From Achromobacter insuavis (GTDB lineage: Bacteria > Pseudomonadota > Gammaproteobacteria > Burkholderiales > Burkholderiaceae_B): 64,000 nucleotides of DNA. This document shows positions 26,032-34,670 of this stretch, one piece after another. Positions within the stretch are counted from its first letter, which is position 1, and every line of letters begins with the position of its first letter. A program made the position numbers and the translations under genes. Location: contig NZ_CADIJR010000001.1 in NCBI RefSeq assembly GCF_902859645.1, positions 124,001 through 188,000 on the forward strand, read 5' to 3'. The notes under the pieces are model-generated. The model was not told where the DNA came from. It saw only the letters and a list, made by a program, of their open reading frames with translations, and made no database searches.

Positions 26032-27252
26032 TCATGGGGCGCTCGTTGTCGTTGTGGGGATCGGATCCGGGCGTCGCACGCCGGCCGCGATCGAGAACAA
26101 TGCCGCGAGGATCGCGCAGCCCGTTACCTGGAGAATGCCGGCCTGAGTCCAACCCAGCGTCAATTTCAATTGGCCCAGCAGATACCCGGCGAAGGCCGCG
26201 GGCACATACAGGCTGGCCACGAACAGGCCCGAGGCCTGCGCCGCCTTGGCCCGGCTGACGGATTTGATGATGCCAGCCGACAGGTTGGCATACACCATGC
26301 CGCTGATGGCGGCGCCGAAGATGAACGACATGGCGGCGTGCGCGCTCAGCGATTTCTCCAGGTCGGTGAACAGCAGTCCTCCGGCCAACGCCGACAACAG
26401 CAGCGACCCGAACAACAGTTTGCGGTAGTCGTAGCGGTCTCCGAGCCAGCCTCCCAGCAACGATAGCAGGGCGCCCAGGCCGTAGAAGCTGACTGCGCCC
26501 GCCGCCTGTTTGGGGCTGAAACCGAGGGCTTCGCGCAGGTAGGTGGGATACAAGCCCAGATAGCCATAGATCGACAGACCGGCGAACGCGGTCGCGATGG
26601 CCAGCATGACCGGCGTGCGCGCCCACAGGCTTGTCCCGGCCGCCGGGCTGGCGGTGTCTTCGGCCTGCGTCGGCAGCGCCTGTGCTTCGCTGAACCAGGG
26701 TTTGACCAGCGGCACGATCAGGATGATGGCGATGATGCCCGACAGCCCGAAAACGATGAAGGGCATCTGCCAGTGGCTTGCGGCCAGGATCGCGGCGCCG
26801 AGGTTGGGGCCGATGATGGCGCCGATGCCGAATGTGAAATTCAGCGAGCTCGCGGCGACCGCCCGGTGCTGCAGGAAGTAGCTCGTGCCAATGGCGAGCA
26901 GCGCCGTCAGCTGCATGGCTTCGCCCAGGCCGGAAATGAACCGGTAGGCCAGCAGGTCCGGCAGTCCTTTCGCATAGGCGGTGAGGAAGGTGGCCACGGA
27001 AAAGATGACCAGCCCGATCAGCGTGACGGACTTGCGCGACACCTTGCCCAGCAGATAGCCGGTGGGTATGCCGGCCAGGCCCATGCCCAGCGTGAAGACC
27101 GTCGAAGCCAGGCCGACCTGCGGCAAGGTCAGGCCCAGGGCGTTGCGTACATCCGTGGCAAGGACTGAAAACAGCTGCCGGTCGATGGCGTTGATGACAT
27201 ATGAGAAAAGCAGTACGGCGAACATCCCGAGCGCGTAGCGGCGCGTTTGCAT
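26032..27252 (-). CDS. MFS transporter in the IclR-linked amide-catabolism operon
   Basis: A 406-aa, roughly 12-helix major facilitator, probably an anion:cation-symporter-type importer. The first helix contains FSYVINAIDRQLFSVL and the loop 2-3 motif is GIPTGYLLGKVSRK. It is last in the operon deacetylase-asparaginase-MFS, with a perfect AAGGAG 7 nt upstream of its ATG and only 28 bp after the asparaginase stop. It is inferred to import the compound that the two enzymes degrade; the substrate is unknown. Confidence 0.87.
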   Translation of the reverse strand: MQTRRYALGMFAVLLFSYVINAIDRQLFSVLATDVRNALGLTLPQVGLASTVFTLGMGLAGIPTGYLLGKVSRKSVTLIGLVIFSVATFLTAYAKGLPDLLAYRFISGLGEAMQLTALLAIGTSYFLQHRAVAASSLNFTFGIGAIIGPNLGAAILAASHWQMPFIVFGLSGIIAIILIVPLVKPWFSEAQALPTQAEDTASPAAGTSLWARTPVMLAIATAFAGLSIYGYLGLYPTYLREALGFSPKQAAGAVSFYGLGALLSLLGGWLGDRYDYRKLLFGSLLLSALAGGLLFTDLEKSLSAHAAMSFIFGAAISGMVYANLSAGIIKSVSRAKAAQASGLFVASLYVPAAFAGYLLGQLKLTLGWTQAGILQVTGCAILAALFSIAAGVRRPDPIPTTTTSAP

Positions 27253-27280
27253 GGCAGTCTCCTTTGAATGTCGATGGGCC

Positions 27281-28279
27281 CTAGGCGAGCGCGTCGCAGC
27301 GTCGGGCGAATTCGGCGGGCAGCGCCTCCGGGGAAGCGCCTGTGGCGAGCAGCAGGCGCAGCAGCAGGCGCGCCTTCAGGCCACCCAGCGCGCCGCCATG
27401 GATCAGCCCGCGGGACAGCAGATCCTTTTCCGATCCGGGGAAGGCATAGGCGGCGCGCAGCACCGGACCGGCGGCCACCCGGGTGCTGAGCACGACGGGC
27501 ATCCGCGCCGCCAGGTCGCCCAGCAGCGGGGCCAGGTGGCCCGGCACATGGCCGGCCCCCATCGCCTCGATGACCGCGCCGCGAAAGCCCAGGTCAGGTA
27601 GCGCGGGCAGCAACCTGCCGTCGTCGTCCAGGCCGATGCGCAGCAACGCGATGGGCGCTTCCTGCAATGGGCGCGGAGACCGCAGCGCGGGCAGCGGCGT
27701 CAGCCGGGCGTGCAGATGCAGGCGCCCCTCGCACAGCGTGCCCAGCGGTCCCCGGCCGGGCGAATGGAAGGCCGACGGCAGCGTGGTATGCGCTTTCTGC
27801 ACATGGCGGGCGGCATGCACCTGGTCGCCAAGCACCACCAGCGCGCCCATGCCGGCCGCCGCGGGGGCGGCAGCCACGGTGACCGCCGCCAGCAGATTGG
27901 CGGGGCCGTCGGCGCCCGGCGCCGCCGCGCCGCGCATCGCTCCGGTCACGACGATGGGCAGCGGGCGGCGCGCCAGCAATTCCAAGGCGAAGGCAGTCTC
28001 GTCGATGGTGTCGGTGCCCTGGACCACCACCGCGCCCTGGCAGCCGCGGGCGAATCCTTCCTCGATCAACGCCGCCAGCTGCGCGAGATCTTGCTGCGTC
28101 AGGGACGCCCCGGGTTTGTTGGAGAAAGCGATGACCTCCAGGCTGGCCACCGCGGCCAGGTCCGGAACGGCGGCGACCAGGGCATGGGCGTCCAATGCGG
28201 GCGCGATGCCGCCATCGGCGCCGGGCGTCATGGCGATGGTGCCGCCAGTGGCCAGCAGGAGAACGCGGGGAAGGTCCAT
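27281..28279 (-). CDS. L-asparaginase-family amidohydrolase
   Basis: An asparaginase/glutaminase-type amidohydrolase of 332 aa. The nucleophile motif LLATGGTIAM carries Thr14, and the second catalytic motif QGTDTIDETA carries Thr89 and Asp90, the same positions as in E. coli AnsB. GAMRGAAAPGADGPANLL supplies the third region. No signal peptide is seen, so it is cytoplasmic. ATG 28279 (MDLPRVLLL) is chosen, as a longer open frame has no homology. It begins 13 bp after the deacetylase stop. Its partners suggest an amide other than, or besides, asparagine. Confidence 0.88.
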   Translation of the reverse strand: MDLPRVLLLATGGTIAMTPGADGGIAPALDAHALVAAVPDLAAVASLEVIAFSNKPGASLTQQDLAQLAALIEEGFARGCQGAVVVQGTDTIDETAFALELLARRPLPIVVTGAMRGAAAPGADGPANLLAAVTVAAAPAAAGMGALVVLGDQVHAARHVQKAHTTLPSAFHSPGRGPLGTLCEGRLHLHARLTPLPALRSPRPLQEAPIALLRIGLDDDGRLLPALPDLGFRGAVIEAMGAGHVPGHLAPLLGDLAARMPVVLSTRVAAGPVLRAAYAFPGSEKDLLSRGLIHGGALGGLKARLLLRLLLATGASPEALPAEFARRCDALA

Positions 28280-28292
28280 GTTCGGCTCCGGG

Positions 28293-29198
28293 CTAGGCCT
28301 GCTCGGGTTGGTCGGCTTGATTCCGATAGATATCGAGAATGTCGCCGCCGGTGCACAGACACACATCCGGGTGCGACAGGATGTGGTCGTACAGCTCGGC
28401 CAGGTAGCGGATGCGATGTGGCGCGCCCGTCAGATAAGGGTGGATCGAGATCGCCATGACCCGCGGGATGCTCGCCCCTTCCCGGTAGAGCTGGTCGAAC
28501 TGGTCGCGGCCTCGGATCAGCAATTCCTCGGACCGGTGCTGCTGCACGGCGGAGATGACGACATCGTTGAGTTCGACGGTGTAGGGCACCGACAGCATGC
28601 TTCCCGTGCGTGTCCTGATGGGCACCGGCTGGTCGTCCAGCACCCAGTCGGCCACGTATTCGATGCCGGCGGCGGCCAGCAGGTCGATCGTGTCATCCGT
28701 CTCGGTCAGGCCGGGGCTTTCCCAGCCTCGCGGCGCCCGGCCGGTGACATCGCGGATGGCCGCGATCGTGTCGCGGATCGCCGCGGCCTGGTCCGCCACC
28801 CGGTGCATCGGTTGCTGCACATGGCCGTGGCCCATGAATTCCCAGCCGGCCGCCAGCGCCGCCTGGCAAGCCTGGGCGTATTCGCGGCAGGCGGTGCCAT
28901 TGACCGCCAGCGTGGCCTTCAGCCCGCGCGCGCCCAAGGTCTCGAGGAAGCGCCAGAAGCCGACGCGCATGCCGTACTCGTGCCAGCACCAATTCGGAAT
29001 GTCCGGCAGCAACGGCTGTCCCATCGGCGGAGGCAGGACGGCGCGCGGCATCGCGTGTTGCGGCAGCCAGTTTTCCACGTTGACGATGGTCCAGACGGCA
29101 ACGCGCGCGCCGTCGGGCAGCACGAATGGGCGACGTTGGGTAATCGGCTCGTAGGCGACGCGATCGCGAGCGGACCAGACGGGCGAGGGGTGATTCAT
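28293..29198 (-). CDS. Polysaccharide-deacetylase-fold amidohydrolase (PuuE-like)
   Basis: A 301-aa protein of the NodB/PuuE carbohydrate-esterase-4 fold. It has the PuuE-like opening VWTIVNVENWLP, NWCWHEYGMRVGFWRFLETL, EFMGHGHVQQPM with candidate metal histidines, and GWESPGLTETDDT. The end SIHPYLTGAPHRIRYL is typical of the group. PuuE-type members cleave cyclic or linear amides such as allantoin rather than polysaccharide. It is first in the operon and divergent from the IclR regulator. Its Shine-Dalgarno GGAG lies somewhat far from the ATG. Confidence 0.85.
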   Translation of the reverse strand: MNHPSPVWSARDRVAYEPITQRRPFVLPDGARVAVWTIVNVENWLPQHAMPRAVLPPPMGQPLLPDIPNWCWHEYGMRVGFWRFLETLGARGLKATLAVNGTACREYAQACQAALAAGWEFMGHGHVQQPMHRVADQAAAIRDTIAAIRDVTGRAPRGWESPGLTETDDTIDLLAAAGIEYVADWVLDDQPVPIRTRTGSMLSVPYTVELNDVVISAVQQHRSEELLIRGRDQFDQLYREGASIPRVMAISIHPYLTGAPHRIRYLAELYDHILSHPDVCLCTGGDILDIYRNQADQPEQA

Positions 29199-29243
29199 CG
29201 GCAGGCTCCATGTGGGGAAACACGCGGGAGCAATTCACGTTTG

Positions 29244-29260
29244 ATTCCATTATTTGGAAT
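29244..29260. promoter_or_regulatory. Candidate IclR operator 1 (ATTCCA-N5-TGGAAT)
   Basis: A perfect 6-5-6 palindrome, 46 bp upstream of the deacetylase operon start. An identical-arm copy lies 109 bp away in front of the IclR gene. Paired identical palindromes in a divergent IclR-catabolic intergenic region suggest operators for that regulator. Confidence 0.7.
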
Positions 29261-29352
29261 TAAATGGAGACCAATGATTCAGTGAAATACTCCTGCTACT
29301 GGCGATAAATGCTAGCGTTGCGATAAATTCGCTCGCAACACAACCGAAAATA

Positions 29353-29369
29353 ATTCCACTAATTGGAAT
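29353..29369. promoter_or_regulatory. Candidate IclR operator 2 (ATTCCA-N5-TGGAAT)
   Basis: The second copy of the palindrome, ending 3 bp before the IclR start codon, where binding would block transcription or initiation of iclR and so give autoregulation. The arms are identical to operator 1; the spacer is CTAAT rather than TTATT. Confidence 0.7.
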
Positions 29370-29372
29370 GGC

Positions 29373-30149
29373 ATGAATGATTCCCTTGCGCGGGTCGATG
29401 GCGCCCAAGGCATTACCCGGGCGGTGCTGGTGCTCAAGCTGTTGGCGCGCCAGGCCGATGTCGGCCTGCGGCTGGTCGATCTGGCGCAGGCCGCGCAATT
29501 GACGCGGCCCACCATGCATCGGCTGCTGAAGGCGCTCGTCGCGCAAGGGATGGCGGTGCAGGATGCCGCGACCCGTCGTTACCGGCTGGGTCCCCTGGTG
29601 TTCGAGCTGGGCCTGGCGGCGGCGCATCGTTTCAATCTGCGCGACCTGAGCACGGCCACCCTGGCGGACCTTGCCCGCGTGACGGGCGATACGACGTTCC
29701 TGTTTGTGCGCAGCGGCGACGACGCCGTCTGCATCAATCGCATCCAGGGGACCTATCCCGTGCAGACGCCGGCACTGCCGCTGGGCAGCCGCCAACCCCT
29801 GGGGGTCAGCGCGGGCGGCCTGGCGCTGCTGGCGGCGTTACCGGCCGCGGAACAGAAACGCATCATCGAGGCCGTTGCGCCGCGGCTCGGGGCATATGGG
29901 GAATTGGATGCCGACGATGTCCGCGCGCATTGCGCGCTGGTGGCAAAGGTTGGCTACGCGCACATCGCCAATCGCGCGGTGCCCGGCATCAGCGCGCTGG
30001 GTGTCCCCGTGTATGGCGAGAGTGGCCTGTTGCTGGCCGCTGTCACGGTCGCCGCGACCCACAACCGCATGACGGACGCCCGGGTGCGTGAGATCGTGCC
30101 GCTGCTGCGCGGGGCGGCGCAAGCCATCGGCGCCTTGTTGCAGCAATAA
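29373..30149 (+). CDS. IclR-family regulator of the adjacent amide-catabolism operon
   Basis: A 258-aa regulator. The N-terminal winged helix carries GITRAVLVLKLLARQ, then LRLVDLAQAAQLTRPTMHRLLKALVAQGM and RRYRLGPLVFELG. The C-terminal effector domain holds the family core LPLGSRQPLGVSAGGLALLAALP and HIANRAVPGISALGVPV. It is transcribed divergently from the deacetylase-asparaginase-MFS operon with 174 bp between the starts, containing two matching palindromes, so it very likely controls that operon in response to its substrate. Confidence 0.92.
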   Translation: MNDSLARVDGAQGITRAVLVLKLLARQADVGLRLVDLAQAAQLTRPTMHRLLKALVAQGMAVQDAATRRYRLGPLVFELGLAAAHRFNLRDLSTATLADLARVTGDTTFLFVRSGDDAVCINRIQGTYPVQTPALPLGSRQPLGVSAGGLALLAALPAAEQKRIIEAVAPRLGAYGELDADDVRAHCALVAKVGYAHIANRAVPGISALGVPVYGESGLLLAAVTVAATHNRMTDARVREIVPLLRGAAQAIGALLQQ

Positions 30150-30206
30150 CGGCGAATTGGGCCGAGCCTCCCCCGGGGGGCGTGGATCTCCGGCCCGGCG
30201 TGGCCG

Positions 30207-30590
30207 TCAGGCGGCGAGCAGGCGGGGCAAATCGGGTAGCGCCGAGGTGACCGCCGCGCTGCGTTCGTCCAGGCTTTCCAGCAGACGTTCCAGATGGCCG
30301 ATGTGCGGCAGCATCGGGCCGTAGAACACCACGCGGCCGCCGATCTGGATCAGCAGCGTGGGGAAGTTCTCGACGTCGACCTCGCCCAGCAATTCGGCGT
30401 GGTCTTCGATGTCGATCCAGGCGAAGACATGCCGCGGCAGGGCGCTGGACAGGGCGCGCAGCTTGGGTTTGTATTCTTCGCAGGTGTCGCACCAGGCGGC
30501 GCAGAAACAGGCGACCAGCCAGGCGTCGGGCGAGGCCGCCAATTGGGCGCGCAAGGCGGTGAGGTCGGAGCCGGGTACAAGTAATGTCAT
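30207..30590 (-). CDS. Thioredoxin-like protein
   Basis: A 127-aa cytoplasmic thioredoxin-fold protein with active site AAWCDTCEEYKP (Cys34, Cys37) in place of the canonical WCGPC, then WIDIEDHAELLGEVDVENFPTLLI with the cis-proline and VVFYGPMLPH. The variant CDTC suggests a specialised partner. It stands alone and is convergent with the IclR gene and divergent from the EI24 gene. Confidence 0.85.
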   Translation of the reverse strand: MTLLVPGSDLTALRAQLAASPDAWLVACFCAAWCDTCEEYKPKLRALSSALPRHVFAWIDIEDHAELLGEVDVENFPTLLIQIGGRVVFYGPMLPHIGHLERLLESLDERSAAVTSALPDLPRLLAA

Positions 30591-30653
30591 ACGAGCGCAG
30601 GGGGGCGTGTTTGACTATCATACCCGGGATGATCACCTTCCTTTCGTCCTACG

Positions 30654-31457
30654 ATGACCGCTTTGCGCACTGATTCCCCGCCGCCCGAAACCGGCCGCTT
30701 CGCCCGTGCCGCGAGCGGCGTCGGGTTGGCGTTCAAGCGCGCCCTGGTGTCGCAATGCCATCCGACGATGCTGTTCGCGGTGCTGCTGCCATTCCTGATC
30801 GCGCTGGTCGGCGTGGTGCTGCTGTTCTGGTTGTTCTGGACGCCCCTGACCGACTGGCTCGCCGCCCAGGCTTCACACTGGGACTTCATCAACCGCACCG
30901 AGGAATGGCTGCTGGCGATGGGGCTGTTCTCGCTCAAGATCTACCTGGTGCCGGTGATCGCGGTGTCGATCCTGTTGCCGCTGTCGGGCGTGCTGGGCCT
31001 GGCGATCGCGGCCGTGTTCGTCATGCCGCTGGTGCTGCGCCACGTCGGCCACCGCGAGTACGCCGGCCTCGGCCGGCAGGGCAAGCTGGCCACTTCCGTC
31101 AGCGTCTGGAACGCGATCTGGGTGTCGGGCGCGTTCGTGCTCGGCTGGCTGTTCACCATGCCGCTGTGGCTGGTGCCGCCGATGGCCCTGGTGTTGCCGA
31201 TCTTCTGGTGGACCTTCGCCTTTTCGCGCATGATGCGGGTCGACGCCATCGTCGAGCACGCCAGCCCGGCCGAGCGCAAGCTCATCCTGGAGCGCCACAA
31301 CGGCGGCTTCTGGATCATCGGCCTGATCTGCTCGCTGCTGAACCTGCTGCCGCCCGCCTGGATTATCCTGCCCGTGTTCTCGGCGCTGGTCTACGCGCAC
31401 TACGGCCTGGACGCGCTCCAGCGGCTGCGCCAGGAACGCACCATCGACGTCGCCTGA
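30654..31457 (+). CDS. EI24/CysZ-like membrane protein
   Basis: A 267-aa inner-membrane protein with several hydrophobic segments (LFAVLLPFLIALVGVVLLFWLF, YLVPVIAVSILLPLSGVLGL, AIWVSGAFVLGWLF, WIIGLICSLLNLLPPAWIILP). The late LNLLPPAWIILPVFSALVYAHYGLDAL segment fits the EI24 (CysZ) domain. E. coli CysZ supports sulfate uptake; whether this protein does is unknown. It is followed 46 bp later by the CinA-like gene on the same strand. Confidence 0.8.
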   Translation: MTALRTDSPPPETGRFARAASGVGLAFKRALVSQCHPTMLFAVLLPFLIALVGVVLLFWLFWTPLTDWLAAQASHWDFINRTEEWLLAMGLFSLKIYLVPVIAVSILLPLSGVLGLAIAAVFVMPLVLRHVGHREYAGLGRQGKLATSVSVWNAIWVSGAFVLGWLFTMPLWLVPPMALVLPIFWWTFAFSRMMRVDAIVEHASPAERKLILERHNGGFWIIGLICSLLNLLPPAWIILPVFSALVYAHYGLDALQRLRQERTIDVA

Positions 31458-31503
31458 CGCGGCGCCTTCGCCTTCATTCAACCGCCAAATTCTGGAACCG
31501 GAC

Positions 31504-32316
31504 ATGGCAGCAGAATCCGCCTCCCGCCGCATCGGCCTCATCATCGTCGGCGACGAAATCCTGTCGGGCCGCCGCCAGGACAAGCATTTTTCCAAGGTCG
31601 TCGAGCTGCTCGGCGCGCGCGGCATGCAACTGGCCTGGGCGGAGTTCCTGCCGGATGACCGCGAGGTGCTGGTGGCCGCCTACCGGCGCAGCTTCGCCAC
31701 CGGCGACGTGGTGTTTTCCTGCGGCGGCATCGGCGGCACGCCGGACGACCATACCCGCCAGGCCGCGGCGGCGGCCCTGGACCTGCCGCTGGCCCTGCAT
31801 CCCGAGGCGGAGCAGGCGATCGCGCTGCGCACCGCCGAGATGGCGGCCAAGGGGCAGGGCACGGCCGACATGAGCGCGCCCGAGAACCAGCAACGGCTGC
31901 AGATGGGCGTGTTCCCCGAGGGCTGCGAGATCGTGCCCAATCCGTACAACCGCATCCCGGGCTTCTTCATCCGCGACCATACCTTCGTGCCGGGCTTTCC
32001 CGTGATGGCCTGGCCGATGCTCGAATGGACCCTGGATACGCGCTATCGTGCGTTGCAGCATACGCGCCGCCACGCGGAGCATTCGTTCCTGGTGTTCAGC
32101 ATGCCGGAATCGCGCATCACGCCGGCCATGCAGACCGTCGAAAGCCGCTGGCCGGGCGTGCGCGCCTTCAGCCTGCCGAGCGTCGGCGAAGCCGGCGGCA
32201 CGCCGCATATCGACCTGGGCGTGAAGGGCGAACCCGAGGCGGCGGCCGAGGCATTGGCCTTCCTGCGGGCCGAGGTGCTGCGCCTGGGCGGCAAGCTGGC
32301 GCCGCCCGCGGCCTGA
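31504..32316 (+). CDS. Molybdopterin-binding / CinA N-terminal-domain protein
   Basis: A 270-aa protein with the MoCF/CinA-N fold: RRIGLIIVGDEILSGRRQDKH at the N-terminus and DVVFSCGGIGGTPDDHTRQA, the molybdopterin/nucleotide-binding glycine region. Then come AVANPYNRIPGF-like VPNPYNRIPGFFIRDHTFV and VPGFPVMAWPMLEW. It lacks the C-terminal nicotinamide-amidase domain of full CinA. In this family the role is uncertain (possible nucleotide pyrophosphatase). It stands between the EI24 and IclR genes. Confidence 0.85.
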   Translation: MAAESASRRIGLIIVGDEILSGRRQDKHFSKVVELLGARGMQLAWAEFLPDDREVLVAAYRRSFATGDVVFSCGGIGGTPDDHTRQAAAAALDLPLALHPEAEQAIALRTAEMAAKGQGTADMSAPENQQRLQMGVFPEGCEIVPNPYNRIPGFFIRDHTFVPGFPVMAWPMLEWTLDTRYRALQHTRRHAEHSFLVFSMPESRITPAMQTVESRWPGVRAFSLPSVGEAGGTPHIDLGVKGEPEAAAEALAFLRAEVLRLGGKLAPPAA

Positions 32317-32371
32317 GCCGGCGGCGGCAAGGGAAACGGGGCGCGTCCCCCGTTTGCGAGCCAAAAAACGG

Positions 32372-32400
32372 TTGCCAAATAGCCCGGTAAATTTCACAAT
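32372..32400 (+). promoter_or_regulatory. Putative promoter of the second IclR gene
   Basis: TTGCCA (32372-32377, 5 of 6) and CACAAT (32395-32400, 4 of 6) are spaced by 17 bp, upstream of the IclR gene at 32475. An 8-bp hairpin (32334-32355) without a T-run sits just before it, after the CinA-like gene. Confidence 0.5.
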
Positions 32401-32474
32401 ACGGGAAAGAACTGTTTGCTGCGCTGCCGCAAGTCTGGTCTCTTTCGGTGGCGCCGCGCTAGCCCTTCCTTCCT

Positions 32475-33338
32475 ATGTCCCGTCCTTCTTCCACCCGCAA
32501 CGCCCTGGACGCCGAGGCCGATGGCGCTTCGGGCAGTCCCATTGCCATCCAGGTCATCGAGCGCGCCATGCGCCTGCTCGATGCGCTGGCCGCGCAGCCC
32601 GATCCCGTCACGCTCAAGGAATTGTCCGCGACCACCGGCCTGCATGCCTCCACCGCGCACCGCATCCTGAACGACCTGGTCGTGGGCCGCTATGTCGAGC
32701 GCGTCGACAACGGCCTGTACCAGCTGGGCATGCGCCTGCTGGAGCTGGGCTCGCTGGTCAAGGGACGGCTGAACGTGCGCGAGGCGGCCATTTCGGCGAT
32801 GCGGTCGCTGCACAAGCTCACGGGCCAGACCATCAACCTGTCGGTGCAGCAGGGCGACGAAATCGTCTACATCGACCGCGCCTGGAGCGAGCGCTCGGGC
32901 ATGCAGGTGGTGCGCGCCATCGGCGGCCGCGCGCCGCTGCACCTGACCTCCACCGGCAAGCTGTTCCTGTCGACCGGCGACGCCCGCCAGGTGCGCGCCT
33001 ACGCCTTGCGCACCGGCCTGGCCGGCCACACCCGCAACAGCCTGACCGACCTCGACCGCCTCGAGCGCGAGCTGGCGCTGGTGCGCCGCCACGGCTACGC
33101 GCGCGACAACGAGGAACTGGAACTGGGCGTGCGCTGCATCGCCGCGGGCATTTTCGACGACACCGGCAAGCTGGTCGCCGGCCTGTCGATCTCGGCGCCC
33201 GCCGAGCGCCTGCAGGACGACTGGATCAAGGCCCTGGTGGACACGGCCGCCAGCATTTCCGAGGCGCTGGGCTACGAGCCCTCGGTGTCCAGCGGCTTCA
33301 ACGGCCTGGGCATGGCGGCCGAAGCGATGCGCACCTGA
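32475..33338 (+). CDS. IclR-family transcriptional regulator
   Basis: A 287-aa regulator with a polar N-terminal tail, winged helix AIQVIERAMRLLDALAAQ and TLKELSATTGLHASTAHRILNDLV, and an effector-binding domain with GGRAPLHLTSTGKLFLS and VRCIAAGIFDDTGKLVAGLSIS. Ligand and targets are unknown. The convergent neighbour is a Bug-type binding protein; regulators of this family often sit beside aromatic-acid or Bug genes, but regulation of it is not shown by the sequence. Confidence 0.92.
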   Translation: MSRPSSTRNALDAEADGASGSPIAIQVIERAMRLLDALAAQPDPVTLKELSATTGLHASTAHRILNDLVVGRYVERVDNGLYQLGMRLLELGSLVKGRLNVREAAISAMRSLHKLTGQTINLSVQQGDEIVYIDRAWSERSGMQVVRAIGGRAPLHLTSTGKLFLSTGDARQVRAYALRTGLAGHTRNSLTDLDRLERELALVRRHGYARDNEELELGVRCIAAGIFDDTGKLVAGLSISAPAERLQDDWIKALVDTAASISEALGYEPSVSSGFNGLGMAAEAMRT

Positions 33339-33349
33339 TCGACTGCGTT

Positions 33350-33410
33350 GCCACGGCCATGAAAAAGCCCCCCGGTTTCAGCAACCGAGGGGCTTTTTCA
33401 TGGCCGTGGC
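33350..33410. terminator. Long bidirectional terminator between IclR and Bug genes
   Basis: Arms 33350-33371 and 33389-33410 are 22 bp of perfect complement. They extend inward by five more pairs after one mismatch to a 5-nt loop. The stem contains AAAAAGCCCC on one side and GGGGCTTTTT on the other, so either strand reads hairpin plus T-run. It ends 61 bp before the Bug stop codon and serves both convergent genes. Confidence 0.9.
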
Positions 33411-33470
33411 GAAACTATCCGTCAGGCGCGATGCGCAGCGCAGGCCCCGTCTGGCGGGGCCCGCCCTGAA

Positions 33471-34448
33471 TTACTGCTGTTCGACGCCGGCCTTCTTGAA
33501 CAGCTCGGCCCACTGCGGGACCTGCTGCTTGACCTTGGCGTCCAGGGCCTGCGGATTGGCGTCGGCGGTCAGCACCGTGGCGCCCAGCTGCTTCATGCGT
33601 TCCTGGAACTTCGGATCCGCCAGGCCGGCCTGCAGGCTCTTGACCAGCTTGTCGACCACCGGCTTGGGCGTGCCCTTCGGCACCCACATACCGTGCCAGA
33701 TACCGACTTCGAAGCCCTTGAAGCCGGACTCGTCCATGGTCGGCAGCTTGGGCAGCGTGGGCACGCGCTGCAGGCTGGTGACGGCGTAGGCCTTGACCTT
33801 GCCGCTGTCGATCTGCTGCGTGGTGTTGGTGGTCTGGTCGCACAGCAGGTCGACCTGCTTGCCCAACAGGTCGTTCATGGCCGGCGCGGTGCCCTTGTAG
33901 GGGATCGTCAGCAACTGCACGCCCAGCGCCTCGACCAGCATGGTGCCGCACAGGTGGCTGGCGGCGCCGATGCCGGCGTTGGCCAGCGAGACCTTGTCCT
34001 TGTTCTTTTTGACGTAGTCGGCCAGTTCCTGGATGTTGTTGGGCGGGAAGTCCGAGCGCGCGATGATGGTCATCGGCACGTCGACCACCAGGCCGATCGG
34101 CTCGAAGCTCTTGTAGGGGTCGTACCCCGGATTCTTGTAGAGCGACGGCGCGGTCGAGAAGCCGGCGTGCATCAGCAGCACGGAATAGCCGTCCGGCTGC
34201 GCGCGGGCCACTTGGGTGGTGCCGATGGTGCCGCCCGCACCGCCCTTGTTTTCGACCACGACGGTCTGGCCCAGCGAATGCCGCATGGCTTCAGCCAGCG
34301 AACGCGCGACGTTGTCCGTCGGACCGCCGGCGGCGAAAGGCACCACCATGTTGATGGGGCGTTCCGGGAATTCCGCGTGGGCGGCGCCGGCCGCGAGCAT
34401 GGCGCTGGCCGCGAGCAGGGCCGAAAGCGTGCGGGGGATGAGGGTCAT
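33471..34448 (-). CDS. Bug-family tripartite tricarboxylate transporter binding protein
   Basis: A periplasmic solute-binding protein of 325 aa. The signal peptide ends AAHA before EFPERPINMVVPFAAGG, the signature of the Bug (TctC-like) family. DGYSVLLMHAGF and VPKGTPKPVVDKL follow. No TctA/TctB membrane subunits are nearby, so it may serve a distant transporter or act as a sensor, as many orphan Bug proteins in this family of bacteria do. ATG 34448 with GGAGACTTC is chosen over a longer frame. The ligand is unknown. Confidence 0.93.
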   Translation of the reverse strand: MTLIPRTLSALLAASAMLAAGAAHAEFPERPINMVVPFAAGGPTDNVARSLAEAMRHSLGQTVVVENKGGAGGTIGTTQVARAQPDGYSVLLMHAGFSTAPSLYKNPGYDPYKSFEPIGLVVDVPMTIIARSDFPPNNIQELADYVKKNKDKVSLANAGIGAASHLCGTMLVEALGVQLLTIPYKGTAPAMNDLLGKQVDLLCDQTTNTTQQIDSGKVKAYAVTSLQRVPTLPKLPTMDESGFKGFEVGIWHGMWVPKGTPKPVVDKLVKSLQAGLADPKFQERMKQLGATVLTADANPQALDAKVKQQVPQWAELFKKAGVEQQ

Positions 34449-34624
34449 GAAGTCTCCAATTGCAGGGTTTTGCTTGCTGCGATGTGTTTTTGACCGCTGA
34501 CTTATCGTTTGTGTTTGTCTGTCATCAGCGTGCAAGCAGTGTAGAAAAGAATTGATACGCCGTCATGTCCGGTATTTCCCGAATCATGGGAAATCCTTGT
34601 GCTGGATCAACCCCGCACCGGCGC

Positions 34625-34643
34625 TTGCACTGTTAATGTGCAA
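34625..34643. promoter_or_regulatory. TGCA-type palindrome upstream of the phasin promoter
   Basis: TTGCAC-N7-GTGCAA, with further TTGCAC and GTGCAGTGCA words at 34653-34658 and 34707-34716. PhaR repressors bind TGC/GCA-rich sites at phaP promoters, so these are candidate PhaR sites flanking the promoter. The assignment is by motif style only. Confidence 0.45.
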
Positions 34644-34670
34644 ATAGTTGTTGCGTTGCACCAATATTGC

